DNA of 64,000 bases from Cohnella pontilimi (GCF_005049045.1 NZ_SUPK01000001.1:124001-188000), one strand, 5' to 3'. Numbered from the stretch's first letter, positions 7,724 through 16,818 are shown. Made by a program: numbers and translations. The notes: generated by a model not told the origin, from the letters alone.

Positions 7724-9286
7724 ATGAGTGCACATTCCCACAACCATGACAAGGACAAACAGGACTTAAATAAATTCGGTTACGCGCAGGAACTTTTGCG
7801 GAGTATGGGCGGATTTTCCAACTTCGCGATCTCCTTTTCCATCATTTCGATTCTGACAGGCGCGGTGTCGCTTTACGGACATGGATTGAAATACGGCGGT
7901 CCCGGTATGATGGGCTTCGGTTGGCCGCTCGTGGCACTATTCGTCATGTTCATTGCCGCGTGCCTGGCCGAGCTGGCTTCCGCCATTCCGACAGCCGGCG
8001 CCTTATACCATTGGGCTTCGATTCTGAAAAACAAGCGCTGGGGCTGGTACACGGCATGGATCAATCTGATCGGCCAAATCGGCATTGTGGCGGGCATCGA
8101 CTATTCCGTCTCCATCTTCGCCGATCCGCTGCTGGCCAGCGCCTTCGGCTACACCTCCACGCTCACGACAACATTGATCGTGTTTGCGGTCATTTTGCTG
8201 AGCCACGGTATCCTGAATCATATCGGCATTAAAATGGTCGCCAGACTGAACGATTTCTCCGCCTGGTATCATATCGCCATCGTAGCCGTGCTCGTGTTGA
8301 CACTCGCCTTTTTGAGCAAAAACGGCTTGAACAGTGTGGATTACTTGTTTCAAGTCGGCCAAACGTTCTCGGATAAACCCTATATGTTTGCCTTCCTGAT
8401 CGGCCTGCTGCAGGCGCAGTGGACGTTTACCGGATATGACGCTTCCGCCCACACCATTGAAGAAACGGTAAACCCCCGGGTACGCGCGCCATGGGGTATT
8501 TTCAACTCCGTCGCCTATTCGTTCGTCTTCGGGTTTATCATGCTGGCGTTCGTTACGCTGTCGATTAAGGATGTCGCCGCAGCCAACGGGTCGGACAATG
8601 CCTTCATCTATATTATCAGTGATGCGCTGGGGAACACGTTCGGCAATGTAATTCTATGGCTGGTCACAGCCGCCATGTGGTTCTGCGGCTTGTCGTCAAT
8701 TACCTCATTCTCCCGTATGATGTATGCATTCTCGAGGGATAAAGGGATGCCTTTCAGCGGGCAATGGGCACAAATTTCAAAAAAATATCGCACCCCGGCG
8801 AAAGCTATTTGGCTTGCCGTCATTCTTTCGTTCCTGCTGGCGTTTATCGACTACATCATCAAATCGGCCAATCCGGACGCGGCCTACACGACGATTGCGT
8901 TCCTGACGGCTGTGAGCGTGGTCGGTCTGTACCTCGCTTATGGCATTCCGATTTTCCTGAAGCTGATTGCGGTATCCCAAGGCAAATTCCAAAAGAAACA
9001 TCTGGGCCCGTGGCATCTCGGCCGCTACAGCAACTTCATTGCCGTGGTGTCGCTGCTGTGGATCGTGTTCATTTGTGTGATCATGGTCATCCCGCCGAAT
9101 GAAATGGCCGGCTACGCCGTGCTCGGCATGATGGTCCTGCTCATCATTATGGATTTCGCATACTATAAGAAACACTTCCAAGGCCCGCAAGCGGCGCTCG
9201 CTACGTCGATGGAGGATATTCTGCGGCGCGAAAGAGAACTCGAACAAGGTTCTTCCAGCAAGCCGGGCGTTACACGGCAAGCCTGA
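7724..9286 (+). CDS. APC-superfamily amino acid/amine permease, probable ethanolamine importer
   Basis: This is a 520-residue permease with about 12 membrane segments, of the amino acid/choline transporter branch of the APC superfamily. The start of the core, 'LLRSMGGFSNFAISFSIIS' followed by 'GPGMMGFGWPLVALF' and 'AELASAIPTAGALYHW', is typical. The 'FTGYDASAHTIEETVNP' signature lies near residue 245. A soluble His-rich N-terminus (MSAHSHNHDKDKQD) precedes it. Its location after eutC suggests ethanolamine uptake, a role held by EutH in many Firmicutes; the substrate is inferred from context only. An intrinsic terminator follows directly. Confidence 0.88.
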   Translation: MSAHSHNHDKDKQDLNKFGYAQELLRSMGGFSNFAISFSIISILTGAVSLYGHGLKYGGPGMMGFGWPLVALFVMFIAACLAELASAIPTAGALYHWASILKNKRWGWYTAWINLIGQIGIVAGIDYSVSIFADPLLASAFGYTSTLTTTLIVFAVILLSHGILNHIGIKMVARLNDFSAWYHIAIVAVLVLTLAFLSKNGLNSVDYLFQVGQTFSDKPYMFAFLIGLLQAQWTFTGYDASAHTIEETVNPRVRAPWGIFNSVAYSFVFGFIMLAFVTLSIKDVAAANGSDNAFIYIISDALGNTFGNVILWLVTAAMWFCGLSSITSFSRMMYAFSRDKGMPFSGQWAQISKKYRTPAKAIWLAVILSFLLAFIDYIIKSANPDAAYTTIAFLTAVSVVGLYLAYGIPIFLKLIAVSQGKFQKKHLGPWHLGRYSNFIAVVSLLWIVFICVIMVIPPNEMAGYAVLGMMVLLIIMDFAYYKKHFQGPQAALATSMEDILRRERELEQGSSSKPGVTRQA

Positions 9287-9297
9287 CAAATACCGGC

Positions 9298-9324
9298 AAA
9301 AAGCGGCCCTTACGGCCGCTTTTT
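9298..9324 (+). terminator. Rho-independent terminator of the eut/permease unit
   Basis: An AAAAAGCGGCC/GGCCGCTTTTT stem with a CTTAC loop starts 12 nt after the permease stop. It is symmetrical, so it can also serve the minus-strand ger operon that ends here. Confidence 0.9.
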
Positions 9325-9327
9325 CGT

Positions 9328-9450
9328 TCAAATATAGCCCGCCCACTCAATGTGAACGTATTCCTCCGTTTCTTGTTCGACGTTTTCTTCGCCTTCTGAC
9401 GCAGCCATGTTTTCTTGTTCGATAACCGGTTCCGTTTCGTTCGGTTCCAT
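9328..9450 (-). CDS. 40-residue acidic small protein at the end of a ger operon
   Basis: The ORF has an ATG at 9450, stop at 9328, and a good AAAGGAGTG site 9 nt upstream. The product is very acidic (Glu in about 14 of 40 positions) with no Cys and no membrane segment; it ends in 'EEYVHIEWAGYI'. It lies 24 nt downstream of the gerC-like gene and just before the terminator, so it would be the fourth gene of the operon. It does not look like the small two-helix D subunits of germinant receptors. I do not recognise it; function unknown. Confidence 0.55.
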   Translation of the reverse strand: MEPNETEPVIEQENMAASEGEENVEQETEEYVHIEWAGYI

Positions 9451-9474
9451 CCTGGTTTCACTCCTTTCTGAAGG

Positions 9475-10569
9475 CTATTTGATAATGCCCGTTCCCCGGA
9501 TTTCCACATTTGCGTATACTTTGAATTCGACATTCGGGTATACCGTATTCCACCATTTGTCGAATTCCCCATGTCCTTCATGCCTGATCGCCCTGTACCG
9601 CATCCCGAAACCGATCGGGTCCACTTTCGCTTGCTGCAGCTTGCGAAGAAAATTCGTGTAATCTTCTACGACCTGGTCCTCCAAATACTTCTCCAGCTTG
9701 GTCCAGCTTTTGTCGAACACGCCGGCGGAGGATTCTTCCGTTTCGCCCCTCATTCTTACGTGAAAGACGATACGAGGATTTTCGTCCGTCCCGGTAATCC
9801 GGTACTTCGCCTTCAACTGCACGACATTGACGCTGATCTGATGTCCGTTATATTCGGTAGATAACGAGATATGCGGATATTGGCGGACGACTTGATTGAG
9901 GATGCTGGTTTCTTCAGGCGAAAGCTCCAGTTTTATTGTACCCGTCTGGAACACGGCGGCCCGACTGATGTCAAAGGTGTCCTTGAGGCTTCGGATGACG
10001 GGAAGATACGGATCCTTACCGTAACCCCTGACTCTTCGGTAATAATCGAACAGATACACGGTTGCGATGAAAGGGGACTCCGTACCTTCACGTGATAAAG
10101 CCAGTATTAAGGCGTTGCCGGGCAGACGCTCGGATTTGACTTTGGTGTTCAGAACGGATTTGGCATCCGGTTCTCCAAGCGCTATATAAGCGATCTGTTG
10201 AATATCTCTGCGCCGGAATATCCAATCCAGATTTTCTCGCGCCAGCTTGTGCTTTTCTGCAAAGCCTTTGCCGATCACCAAGATCTTGCAATGTCCAAAA
10301 TCAAATTCCTTATCCACTTTGGACTTCATGCGTCGAACCGCTTCCGCAATGCTGTCGGCTTCCTCGCTGATGACTTGATCCTTTTCTTGCCCAGGTTCAA
10401 TCTTGGGGGATGGGATCGCCAGCTTGAGTGAAATTTCATATTTCTTGGTTTTTCCTGAATCAATGCCGAAAGCAATGACGAAAAAACGGCGGTCGAGGTC
10501 CTTGAAACCGCAGGAGCTCAGCAGCAGCGACAACACACAGAATGCAACGATGATTTTGAAGCTACGCAT
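9475..10569 (-). CDS. gerC: Ger(x)C-family spore germination lipoprotein
   Basis: This is the C subunit of a GerA-type nutrient germinant receptor, a lipoprotein on the outer face of the spore inner membrane. The 364-residue product has a lipoprotein signal ('CVLSLLLSSCGFKDLD', lipobox LSSC) followed by the GerC opening 'DRRFFVIAFGID' and the domains 1-3 fold region. The C-terminal third includes 'DPIGFGMRYRAI', typical of the family. The ATG has a GGAGGCGG site and overlaps the end of the permease-like B gene by 8 nt, indicating coupling. Expression in the forespore under sigma-G is expected from the family. Confidence 0.93.
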   Translation of the reverse strand: MRSFKIIVAFCVLSLLLSSCGFKDLDRRFFVIAFGIDSGKTKKYEISLKLAIPSPKIEPGQEKDQVISEEADSIAEAVRRMKSKVDKEFDFGHCKILVIGKGFAEKHKLARENLDWIFRRRDIQQIAYIALGEPDAKSVLNTKVKSERLPGNALILALSREGTESPFIATVYLFDYYRRVRGYGKDPYLPVIRSLKDTFDISRAAVFQTGTIKLELSPEETSILNQVVRQYPHISLSTEYNGHQISVNVVQLKAKYRITGTDENPRIVFHVRMRGETEESSAGVFDKSWTKLEKYLEDQVVEDYTNFLRKLQQAKVDPIGFGMRYRAIRHEGHGEFDKWWNTVYPNVEFKVYANVEIRGTGIIK

Positions 10570-11653
10570 GCTTCCGCCTCCAGCTCAACCAGACGACCAG
10601 CGCGACAAGAAACACCTCGGATACGAAGCGGACGGACAGCCACTGGGTCACGAACTCCAACAGTCTTTTATCGTTGCTCAGCATTCCCAGCACCAAGGTG
10701 ACGACGGCAAAAAGGCCGCATACGACAGTTTTCATGGAAACGTTGTGCTTTCTGATTTTTACGTTGTCTCGCTTCACACAGCTCAAAACGAGCAAAGAAC
10801 CAATATTCCAGGTTATCGCGATGAAGAGCAAACAAAATCCGATGTAAATGAACAAGAATAGGTACACGATGCGTTCGACAAATCCGAATCGTATCCTCGT
10901 CGTATCCGCCGTGGAGATCCAGGTATACAAATAATCGGCTACGGCATCCACGCCGAGCAAACCGATCGGCACAAAAATGGAAACGAACATCACTGAGGTG
11001 CCGAGGAGCGGGATCAGCCAGCGATGCTTGACTTTCATATTTTTATACAATCGGTTATATAAAGCGAAATTGATGTATCCGGTAAAACCATATGTAGCCG
11101 CCGCTAAACTGGTCCATGATGGCATTCGCCAGATATAGTCGGTAAGCACCCTCAGCTCATCCCAATCAAACTCCCGGTTCAGGAGGGTCTTCATCATGAT
11201 GTACAGCACGAACGGTAACTGAACGAGGATGATGATTTCCGCCGCATTCAAAATGGCCATGGGACGGAACGTAGCGGCCCACCAACCGATACCGCAATAA
11301 CAAAGCAGCAGAATGTTCGGATTCATATCGGGGTTCAAATAACGCTGCGTGATATGGGAGAACGCGATCAGAATGATCGAACCGGCTGCGCACCACATGA
11401 TGCCGAAATAGATCAGCAGAGGGGCGCGAATAGCAAAGGGAAACGATTTTTCCAACATTTCCGGCAATCCTTGACCGTTAAGCCGGTTCATGGCCGATGT
11501 GAAGAGGAACGCCAGCAAACTGCCGATGACGATGGCGAGGAGGATGGACGAGATGGCCCCGTCATATCGTTTCGCCAGCAAGATCCGCGGCACGAAGAAA
11601 ATCGTGTTGATGAACATGTTGAGCACAAACAAATAATAAAAATAACGGCTCAA
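10562..11653 (-). CDS. gerB: GerB-type spore germination permease subunit
   Basis: This integral membrane B subunit (363 residues, about 10 helices) of a GerA-type receptor belongs to the spore permease branch of the APC superfamily and is where germinants are thought to bind. The pattern of helices and segments such as 'IYFGIMWCAAGSIILIAFSHI' and 'LIPLLGTSVMFVSIFVPIG' fit GerAB-like proteins. It starts at a TTG whose TTGA overlaps the stop of the A gene, with GGAGGGGG upstream. A, B and C are therefore one tightly coupled operon. Confidence 0.92.
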   Translation of the reverse strand: MSRYFYYLFVLNMFINTIFFVPRILLAKRYDGAISSILLAIVIGSLLAFLFTSAMNRLNGQGLPEMLEKSFPFAIRAPLLIYFGIMWCAAGSIILIAFSHITQRYLNPDMNPNILLLCYCGIGWWAATFRPMAILNAAEIIILVQLPFVLYIMMKTLLNREFDWDELRVLTDYIWRMPSWTSLAAATYGFTGYINFALYNRLYKNMKVKHRWLIPLLGTSVMFVSIFVPIGLLGVDAVADYLYTWISTADTTRIRFGFVERIVYLFLFIYIGFCLLFIAITWNIGSLLVLSCVKRDNVKIRKHNVSMKTVVCGLFAVVTLVLGMLSNDKRLLEFVTQWLSVRFVSEVFLVALVVWLSWRRKHA

Positions 11654-12984
11654 TACTTATCCCCCTCCTTGTAACCGCTGACCGCGGGTTCTCCGATATA
11701 GAAGCGGAAATAACGGAGGCCGGAGCTTTCCAACCTGGAGACGTAAAGGGTGATGGCGAACAGACCGGCGACCAGCCCGACAAATCCGAAGCACGAAGCC
11801 AATATGATGAGCGGATACTTCGCAATGCGGATCGCAAAGCTCATGGCATTGATCGGAATCAAAAAATTCGAGATGGCGATCACGGAAGTCACAATGATCA
11901 TCACGCTGCTCACGAGTCCCGCTTGTTGAGCCGCTTGCCCGAGAATCAGGCCGCCTACGGTCGTTGCGGTAGAACCGATGTATCTTGGGAGCCGAAGGCT
12001 GGCTTCGACCAGCGCTTCGATAAGAAACAGCATGAACAACACTTCGATAAACGAAGGATAAGGCACCGCCGCGCGGCTTCCGGCCAAGGAGAGCGCGAAT
12101 TGCACACGCACGATTTCCGGATTGTAGGATACGATGGAGATGTACAATGCCGGGAGCGTAATGGTCACCAGAAGGGCGATATACCGCAGAACAACGAGAG
12201 CGCGTGTCACCACAAACGGCTGGTATACGTCGTCCATCGCGGACATGAAATCGTAAAACACAGAGGGAGTGACGAGAGTAAACGGCGTGCCGTCGAGGAC
12301 GAGGACGACTTTGCCTTGAGCCAAATTGAATACGACGCGATCCGGTCTTTCCGTAATGATCATGGTCGGGATCCAGCGAATCTTGCTTTTCGTAATGAGC
12401 GATTCAATTTGCCCGGTTGCCTGGACGACATCAGCCTCTATTTTCTCAAGCTTGCACTTTAAGTCTTGAAGGACATTGGGATCTACTTTGTCATTGTCGT
12501 ACACCATATAGCACTTCGTTTGCGACACTTTGCCGAGCGAATATTTCTCGGTAAGCAGGGAGGCGAACGGATATTTTTTGCGAATGATCATCAGGTTCGT
12601 TTCGGCATCCTCGCTGAAAGCGAGCTGAGGACCTTGAATCGTCGTTTCCATGACGGCTTCGCTCGGTTTGATGTTTCCGGGCTTGACGGCTTCCAGCTTG
12701 TACAGTTTGGATTCGATCCGAACGATCACATGACCGCTCAGCAGCGTTGAAGCCAAGTCGCTCTGTTCGTCAAAGGGAGAACATGACATGGCTGAATTTA
12801 ATACTTGTTCGAACTCTTGGACGGAAGAACAAAGGGTAAAAGGATGAGCGATCTCCTTTCTTATAACTTTCATATCGCACAAGGAGGCAAAGTAAAACAA
12901 ATCGGTTTGCAGTTTGTCGTTATCGAGCGCCTCATGTTTAAAATCGGCAGATTTTTTTAACAGTTCGATCGTGCTTAAAGGCAT
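11650..12984 (-). CDS. gerA: GerA-type spore germination protein (A subunit)
   Basis: This is the A subunit of a GerA receptor: a soluble N-terminal region (about residues 1-260) followed by 5-6 membrane segments. Family hallmarks are 'RPDRVVFNLAQGKVVLVLDGTPF' spanning residues 210-235, the 'YPSFIEVLFMLFLIEALVEASLRLP' helix (about 310) and 'GGLILGQAAQQAGLVS'. I prefer the ATG at 12984 because CGAGGTCACGACG gives a ribosome site at good spacing. An in-frame ATG at 13011 would add nine residues but lacks a clear site. First gene of the operon. Confidence 0.92.
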   Translation of the reverse strand: MPLSTIELLKKSADFKHEALDNDKLQTDLFYFASLCDMKVIRKEIAHPFTLCSSVQEFEQVLNSAMSCSPFDEQSDLASTLLSGHVIVRIESKLYKLEAVKPGNIKPSEAVMETTIQGPQLAFSEDAETNLMIIRKKYPFASLLTEKYSLGKVSQTKCYMVYDNDKVDPNVLQDLKCKLEKIEADVVQATGQIESLITKSKIRWIPTMIITERPDRVVFNLAQGKVVLVLDGTPFTLVTPSVFYDFMSAMDDVYQPFVVTRALVVLRYIALLVTITLPALYISIVSYNPEIVRVQFALSLAGSRAAVPYPSFIEVLFMLFLIEALVEASLRLPRYIGSTATTVGGLILGQAAQQAGLVSSVMIIVTSVIAISNFLIPINAMSFAIRIAKYPLIILASCFGFVGLVAGLFAITLYVSRLESSGLRYFRFYIGEPAVSGYKEGDKY

Positions 12985-13114
12985 CGTCGTGACCTCGGAT
13001 TGTTTTTCCATAAGGTGTTCCCGTGCTTCGAAAATATACGTCCTGCTTCAGACCCGCCGTGCAGAAGCTGAATAATATAGGGTGAATGGCACGGATGGGA
13101 GGTTTAATCGTTCG

Positions 13115-14182
13115 ATGGCCGACGGGTTGAACGAAGCCTTACTGAAGACCGTCATCCGCCGCTTCGGCTTGTCCGCGCGCGAGGTGACGCCGCACTCGTC
13201 TTTTTACAGACCGAACGCCGCCTACCGGGTCACATCGGGTCAAGGGGACTGGGTGCTCAAACCTTTTCGCCGCACCCCCGGACGTTCGGATGCCGAACAT
13301 CAGATCCGGGCTGTCGTCGCGTGCATCCGCACCTTAGAGAAGTCAAAATATCCTCATATGCCGCTTTGGCGAACGACGACAAGCGGACGCTACTGGCTGT
13401 CGAGCGGAGACACCGTGTTTTATATGACGGAATGGGTGAAAGGGAGAATCCTGTCCCGAAAGCCTGCGGAGTTTGAAGAGCTGGGAAATGCATTGGCGAG
13501 GCTTCACGGTTTGGGGAGGAGCATGAGCGGACACCGCTATACGCGCAGGCATAAGCACCTTCTACGAGCTAAGGAGAGGAGGTTTCGCACCCAATTAAGC
13601 AAGTTAAGCAAACAGAACTCTCCAGGGGGGCAATGGTTCGCGGCGCATGGTTCCGAATGCAATGCTTTGGCGCATGAAGCCTGGAGCCTGCTTCGTCGCC
13701 CGGAAGCGAGCCTGGCCATGGATCAAGAGCGGGAGGAACCGTCGTTAATCCACGGTGACGTCACAATACCGAACATAATCGTAACTGCCGCAGGGATAAA
13801 GCTGATCGATTGGGACACGCTCCGGGTCGGCTCCAGGTACATGGAGCTCGTAAAAGCACTATCGAATGTAACGGGGTTCAATCCGGAGTTGATGGCGGCG
13901 CTTCTAAGAGGCTATGAGGAGATTCGCCCGCTGAACCTAGGCGAACGGCTGACGATCGCCGGGCTGTTCCGGCTTCCCCGTGAAGCTTGGTACTCAGCGG
14001 AAGCGCTGGCAAACGGCAGGAAGCACAGTGCCTTCGAGCCGTTGAGGCAGACTTGGCCGGACCGCTTAGAAGCGGTGCGCTGGCTGGACGAATGGGCTGC
14101 CGGACCAACGGAACAAGTGCAGGATGGACACGAATCGGCGGCCCTCCGCAAGGAAACTCCAAATGAGCCGATGAAGGGGTGA
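13115..14182 (+). CDS. CotS-like spore coat kinase / aminoglycoside phosphotransferase-fold protein
   Basis: This 355-residue protein is of the CotS/YsxE group with a choline kinase or APH fold. 'SLIHGDVTIPN' (catalytic loop with Asp) and 'KLIDWDTLRVG' (metal-binding Asp) lie near residues 210-240, and the N-terminal lobe has the 'NAAYRVTSGQGDWVLKPF' nucleotide-binding Lys region. Members are coat-associated in spore formers; substrates are mostly unknown. I chose the ATG at 13115, with GGGAGGT 12 nt upstream; a GTG at 13082 is an alternative. It is divergent from the ger operon, and its last 117 nt overlap the 3' end of the opposite-strand DUF2334 gene. Confidence 0.85.
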   Translation: MADGLNEALLKTVIRRFGLSAREVTPHSSFYRPNAAYRVTSGQGDWVLKPFRRTPGRSDAEHQIRAVVACIRTLEKSKYPHMPLWRTTTSGRYWLSSGDTVFYMTEWVKGRILSRKPAEFEELGNALARLHGLGRSMSGHRYTRRHKHLLRAKERRFRTQLSKLSKQNSPGGQWFAAHGSECNALAHEAWSLLRRPEASLAMDQEREEPSLIHGDVTIPNIIVTAAGIKLIDWDTLRVGSRYMELVKALSNVTGFNPELMAALLRGYEEIRPLNLGERLTIAGLFRLPREAWYSAEALANGRKHSAFEPLRQTWPDRLEAVRWLDEWAAGPTEQVQDGHESAALRKETPNEPMKG

Positions 14183-14971
14183 TTGATCCGAGTAGAGTGG
14201 TGTTTGGCCGGAGCGAAGCTGGATATAGGGGAACTCGAGGAAAGGATGAAAGAAAAACGACGCGATATCCCTTTCCTCATACGATCCCATTTGTTCGCAG
14301 ATCCGGTTTACGTCTTCCTCCACGGAGGCACCGCCTACATAACTCAATGGCGTCGGCACATACCAGGCTCCTTTCGAGAACGGCGTCCCGGGAGCGCGGA
14401 ACGAAATCGTCCGGCTGCCGGGCTTTTCCGGGTTTTCTTCATGCATGACTCCGCTGCAGGCTTCGAGGAGTCGTCTTTGTAAGGCGGAAGCGGTGTAATG
14501 GGGAGTCTCGAACCAATCGGGACGCAGTCCGGCGGCTCGAAAATGCGCCAATGCCCGTTGAAAACGGCGATAGGCGTATGATAGAAGGAACTTGTCATAG
14601 CGGGTCAACGTATCCGGCGAATCGTCCGGAGGGCAGTCCTCGGTGCAGCTGCCGTCATGGAACTCGTATCCTTCAGCGCTGACGGCGTTGCCATATTGGT
14701 GGGTGAATCCGTGCATGCCCAAGGTCGCGCCGAGAGCGGGCATCCCACGAATCGCCCGAAGATACCCGGCAGATACCGGATTCGATGCATCCGCCATCGA
14801 CCGGTTGATTCCCCGCGGCGGATCGACGAAACGCGGAATGACGGCAACCTGAAACGGAACGCCCTGCCGGTGAAGATACTCCGCAACCGTCCATAACTTT
14901 TGCTGATTTTCCCGGGTTTCGTAATAGCCTCCCGGACCGACGTCTTCGAGACGAATCATCGCGATTTTCAA
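14066..14971 (-). CDS. DUF2334 polysaccharide-deacetylase-like protein
   Basis: This 301-residue protein opens with 'MIRLEDVGPGGYYETRENQ' and 'GVPFQVAVIPRFVDPP', the typical start of DUF2334 proteins, a branch of the carbohydrate esterase 4 (NodB) fold. Asp 11 of the LEDV motif and 'LGMHGFTHQYG' (metal His residues, about 83-91) are conserved. 'WFETPHYTAS' is a third family motif. There is no signal peptide, so it is probably cytosolic. The C-terminal 'EGRRFVSILHLFRW' is family-like and lies in the part that overlaps the CotS-like gene, so the overlap appears genuine on this strand too. Confidence 0.82.
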   Translation of the reverse strand: MKIAMIRLEDVGPGGYYETRENQQKLWTVAEYLHRQGVPFQVAVIPRFVDPPRGINRSMADASNPVSAGYLRAIRGMPALGATLGMHGFTHQYGNAVSAEGYEFHDGSCTEDCPPDDSPDTLTRYDKFLLSYAYRRFQRALAHFRAAGLRPDWFETPHYTASALQRRLLEACSGVMHEENPEKPGSRTISFRAPGTPFSKGAWYVPTPLSYVGGASVEEDVNRICEQMGSYEERDIASFFFHPFLEFPYIQLRSGQTPLYSDQSPLHRLIWSFLAEGRRFVSILHLFRWSGSPFVQPAHRF

Positions 14972-15037
14972 GGGCGCTCCATCTCCTTTATACTGGAAGT
15001 ATAGGAAGTCATGGATGTATATGGGGAGGGATTGGCA

Positions 15038-16777
15038 ATGAGTACTGCAGAATGGGTGGAGGCAGGATCAGTAGCGGAATTGAAAACACAAGGATCAAAA
15101 GTCGTCAGGGGCGGAATCGCAGTGTTTTACCACGGGGAGAGGGTTTTTGCCGTGGACAACCGATGCCCGCATCTCGGTTTTCCGCTGCATTTGGGAAGCG
15201 TTTGCGACGGTATTTTGACCTGTCACTGGCACCACGCCCGGTTCGATGTATGCAGCGGCGGAACGCTTGATCCGTGGGCGGACGATGTGCCGGCTTATGA
15301 CGTGAAGGTGGAAGGAGACACGGTCTGGGTCAGCTCGAGGCCGAGAGAAACGGACAACACCGCAAAGCTCATGAACCGTCTCCGGCAAGGGTTGGAGCAG
15401 AACATCGCAATCGTGATCGCCAAAGCGGTCGTCGGACTAATGGAAGCGGGTGTGGCCGCGGACGACATCGTGCGGGTCGGGATTGAATTCGGGACGGGGC
15501 AGGGAAACGGTTGGGGAGCGGGTCTGACCATTCTAACCGCGATGAGGAACGTGATGCCGAAGCTGGACAAAACCGGCCGGATTCTGGCCCTCTATCACGG
15601 CCTGGTACAAGTCGCCCGTGCCAGTTCAGGGCGCGCTCCCCGGCATTTGCTCGGCCCGCTGCCTTCCACGGATGTTCGAGAGGAACGATTGATTCAGTGG
15701 TACCGCAACTGCATGGAGGTGCGGGATACGCAAGGCGCGGAAAAAGTGCTGTTAACCGCCATCTCCGGCGGCATGGCTCCTGAAAGGATCGCGGAGATGA
15801 TGCTTTCCGCCGTTACCGACCATTTTTATTTGGACGGCGGGCACACCTTTGATTTTCACAACAAGGCATTCGAAGCGCTCGAGATGATGGGACGGGGATC
15901 CGCGCAGCAAGTGCTCGCTTCGCTTGTGCCGATGATGGCGGAACCGACGCGCAGCGAGGAACTGCATCATTGGCTGGCGCCGGTCGATTTGGTCACGCCG
16001 ATCCGGCAGGCGTTCGAATGGTTGCAGAGTGCGGATATATCAGCCGGTCATGCGGCAGAGCTGGATGAGCAAGCCTTCGTGAATCAAGTGTTGAGCGATA
16101 AGCCCATAGAGACGATTGGGACATTGACGGATCTGCTGCTTTCCGGCGTTGAACCGTCCCGCTTGGCTCAATTGATCTCATTGGCCGCCGCAGAGCGCAT
16201 TGTCCGGTTCCATACGCAGAACGATTTCGGAGATTGGATCGCCGTACTGCACACGTTCACCTATGCGCATGCCGTGCACGAACGGCTGCTTCGCTCGAAA
16301 GAGCCGCTGCTGAACAGGGCTTTATTTTACGGCGTTGTGGCCGTGTATCATGACCGGTTTTTGAACGTGCCGCGCGCCCCGAAACCGGCTGCAGGCGACA
16401 AGGCAGGGCGCAGTTATCGGCTGGAAGAACTGTTGGAGCTAATGGATCGCAGACAGCAGGTCGAGGAATCCGCCCGCTGGGCGGCCGGGTATCTCGCAGC
16501 GGAACAGGATGCCGCAGCGCTCCTTAACACACTGGGACACGGACTGCTTCGGGAAGACGCTGAATTTCACACGTTCCAGATGTACGAGGCCGCGGTGTCT
16601 GAGTATGACCGGTGGCAGGATCGGACGGATGACTTCGCCCGGCAGGCGAAGGAAACGATTTTGCTGGCGTGTACCCGTTACTTGGCTGCTCATGCGCCAA
16701 CCGCCCGCGAGGTGCCGCATACCGCGAGAATCGCCTGGCGACTGTATCGAGGAGAGCGTCTCTTCGAAGAAGAGTAA
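15038..16777 (+). CDS. Rieske [2Fe-2S] protein with a long helical C-terminal domain
   Basis: This 579-residue protein has an N-terminal Rieske ferredoxin-type domain (residues 1-100): cluster ligands are in 'CPHLGF' (Cys-x-His) and 'CHWHHARFD' (Cys-x-x-His). The remaining 480 residues are mostly helical with several His-containing motifs ('LYHGLVQVA', 'DHFYLDGGHTFDFHNKAFEA', 'ELHHWLAP') that could bind a metal or substrate. It lacks the usual Rieske oxygenase catalytic domain layout. I do not recognise the C-terminal domain with certainty; a redox enzyme fed by its own Rieske domain is inference. The ATG at 15038 has GGGGAGGG 7 nt upstream and is preferred over 15011. It is monocistronic, with a terminator after it. 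Confidence 0.8.
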   Translation: MSTAEWVEAGSVAELKTQGSKVVRGGIAVFYHGERVFAVDNRCPHLGFPLHLGSVCDGILTCHWHHARFDVCSGGTLDPWADDVPAYDVKVEGDTVWVSSRPRETDNTAKLMNRLRQGLEQNIAIVIAKAVVGLMEAGVAADDIVRVGIEFGTGQGNGWGAGLTILTAMRNVMPKLDKTGRILALYHGLVQVARASSGRAPRHLLGPLPSTDVREERLIQWYRNCMEVRDTQGAEKVLLTAISGGMAPERIAEMMLSAVTDHFYLDGGHTFDFHNKAFEALEMMGRGSAQQVLASLVPMMAEPTRSEELHHWLAPVDLVTPIRQAFEWLQSADISAGHAAELDEQAFVNQVLSDKPIETIGTLTDLLLSGVEPSRLAQLISLAAAERIVRFHTQNDFGDWIAVLHTFTYAHAVHERLLRSKEPLLNRALFYGVVAVYHDRFLNVPRAPKPAAGDKAGRSYRLEELLELMDRRQQVEESARWAAGYLAAEQDAAALLNTLGHGLLREDAEFHTFQMYEAAVSEYDRWQDRTDDFARQAKETILLACTRYLAAHAPTAREVPHTARIAWRLYRGERLFEEE

Positions 16778-16789
16778 GGATAGGACAAC

Positions 16790-16818
16790 AAAGGAGCCCT
16801 CCCAGCGGGGGCTCCTTT
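16790..16818 (+). terminator. Rho-independent terminator after the Rieske gene
   Basis: A 10-bp stem AAAGGAGCCC/GGGCTCCTTT is followed by ATTCTT. The stem is strong and the T-tract imperfect. Confidence 0.85.
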
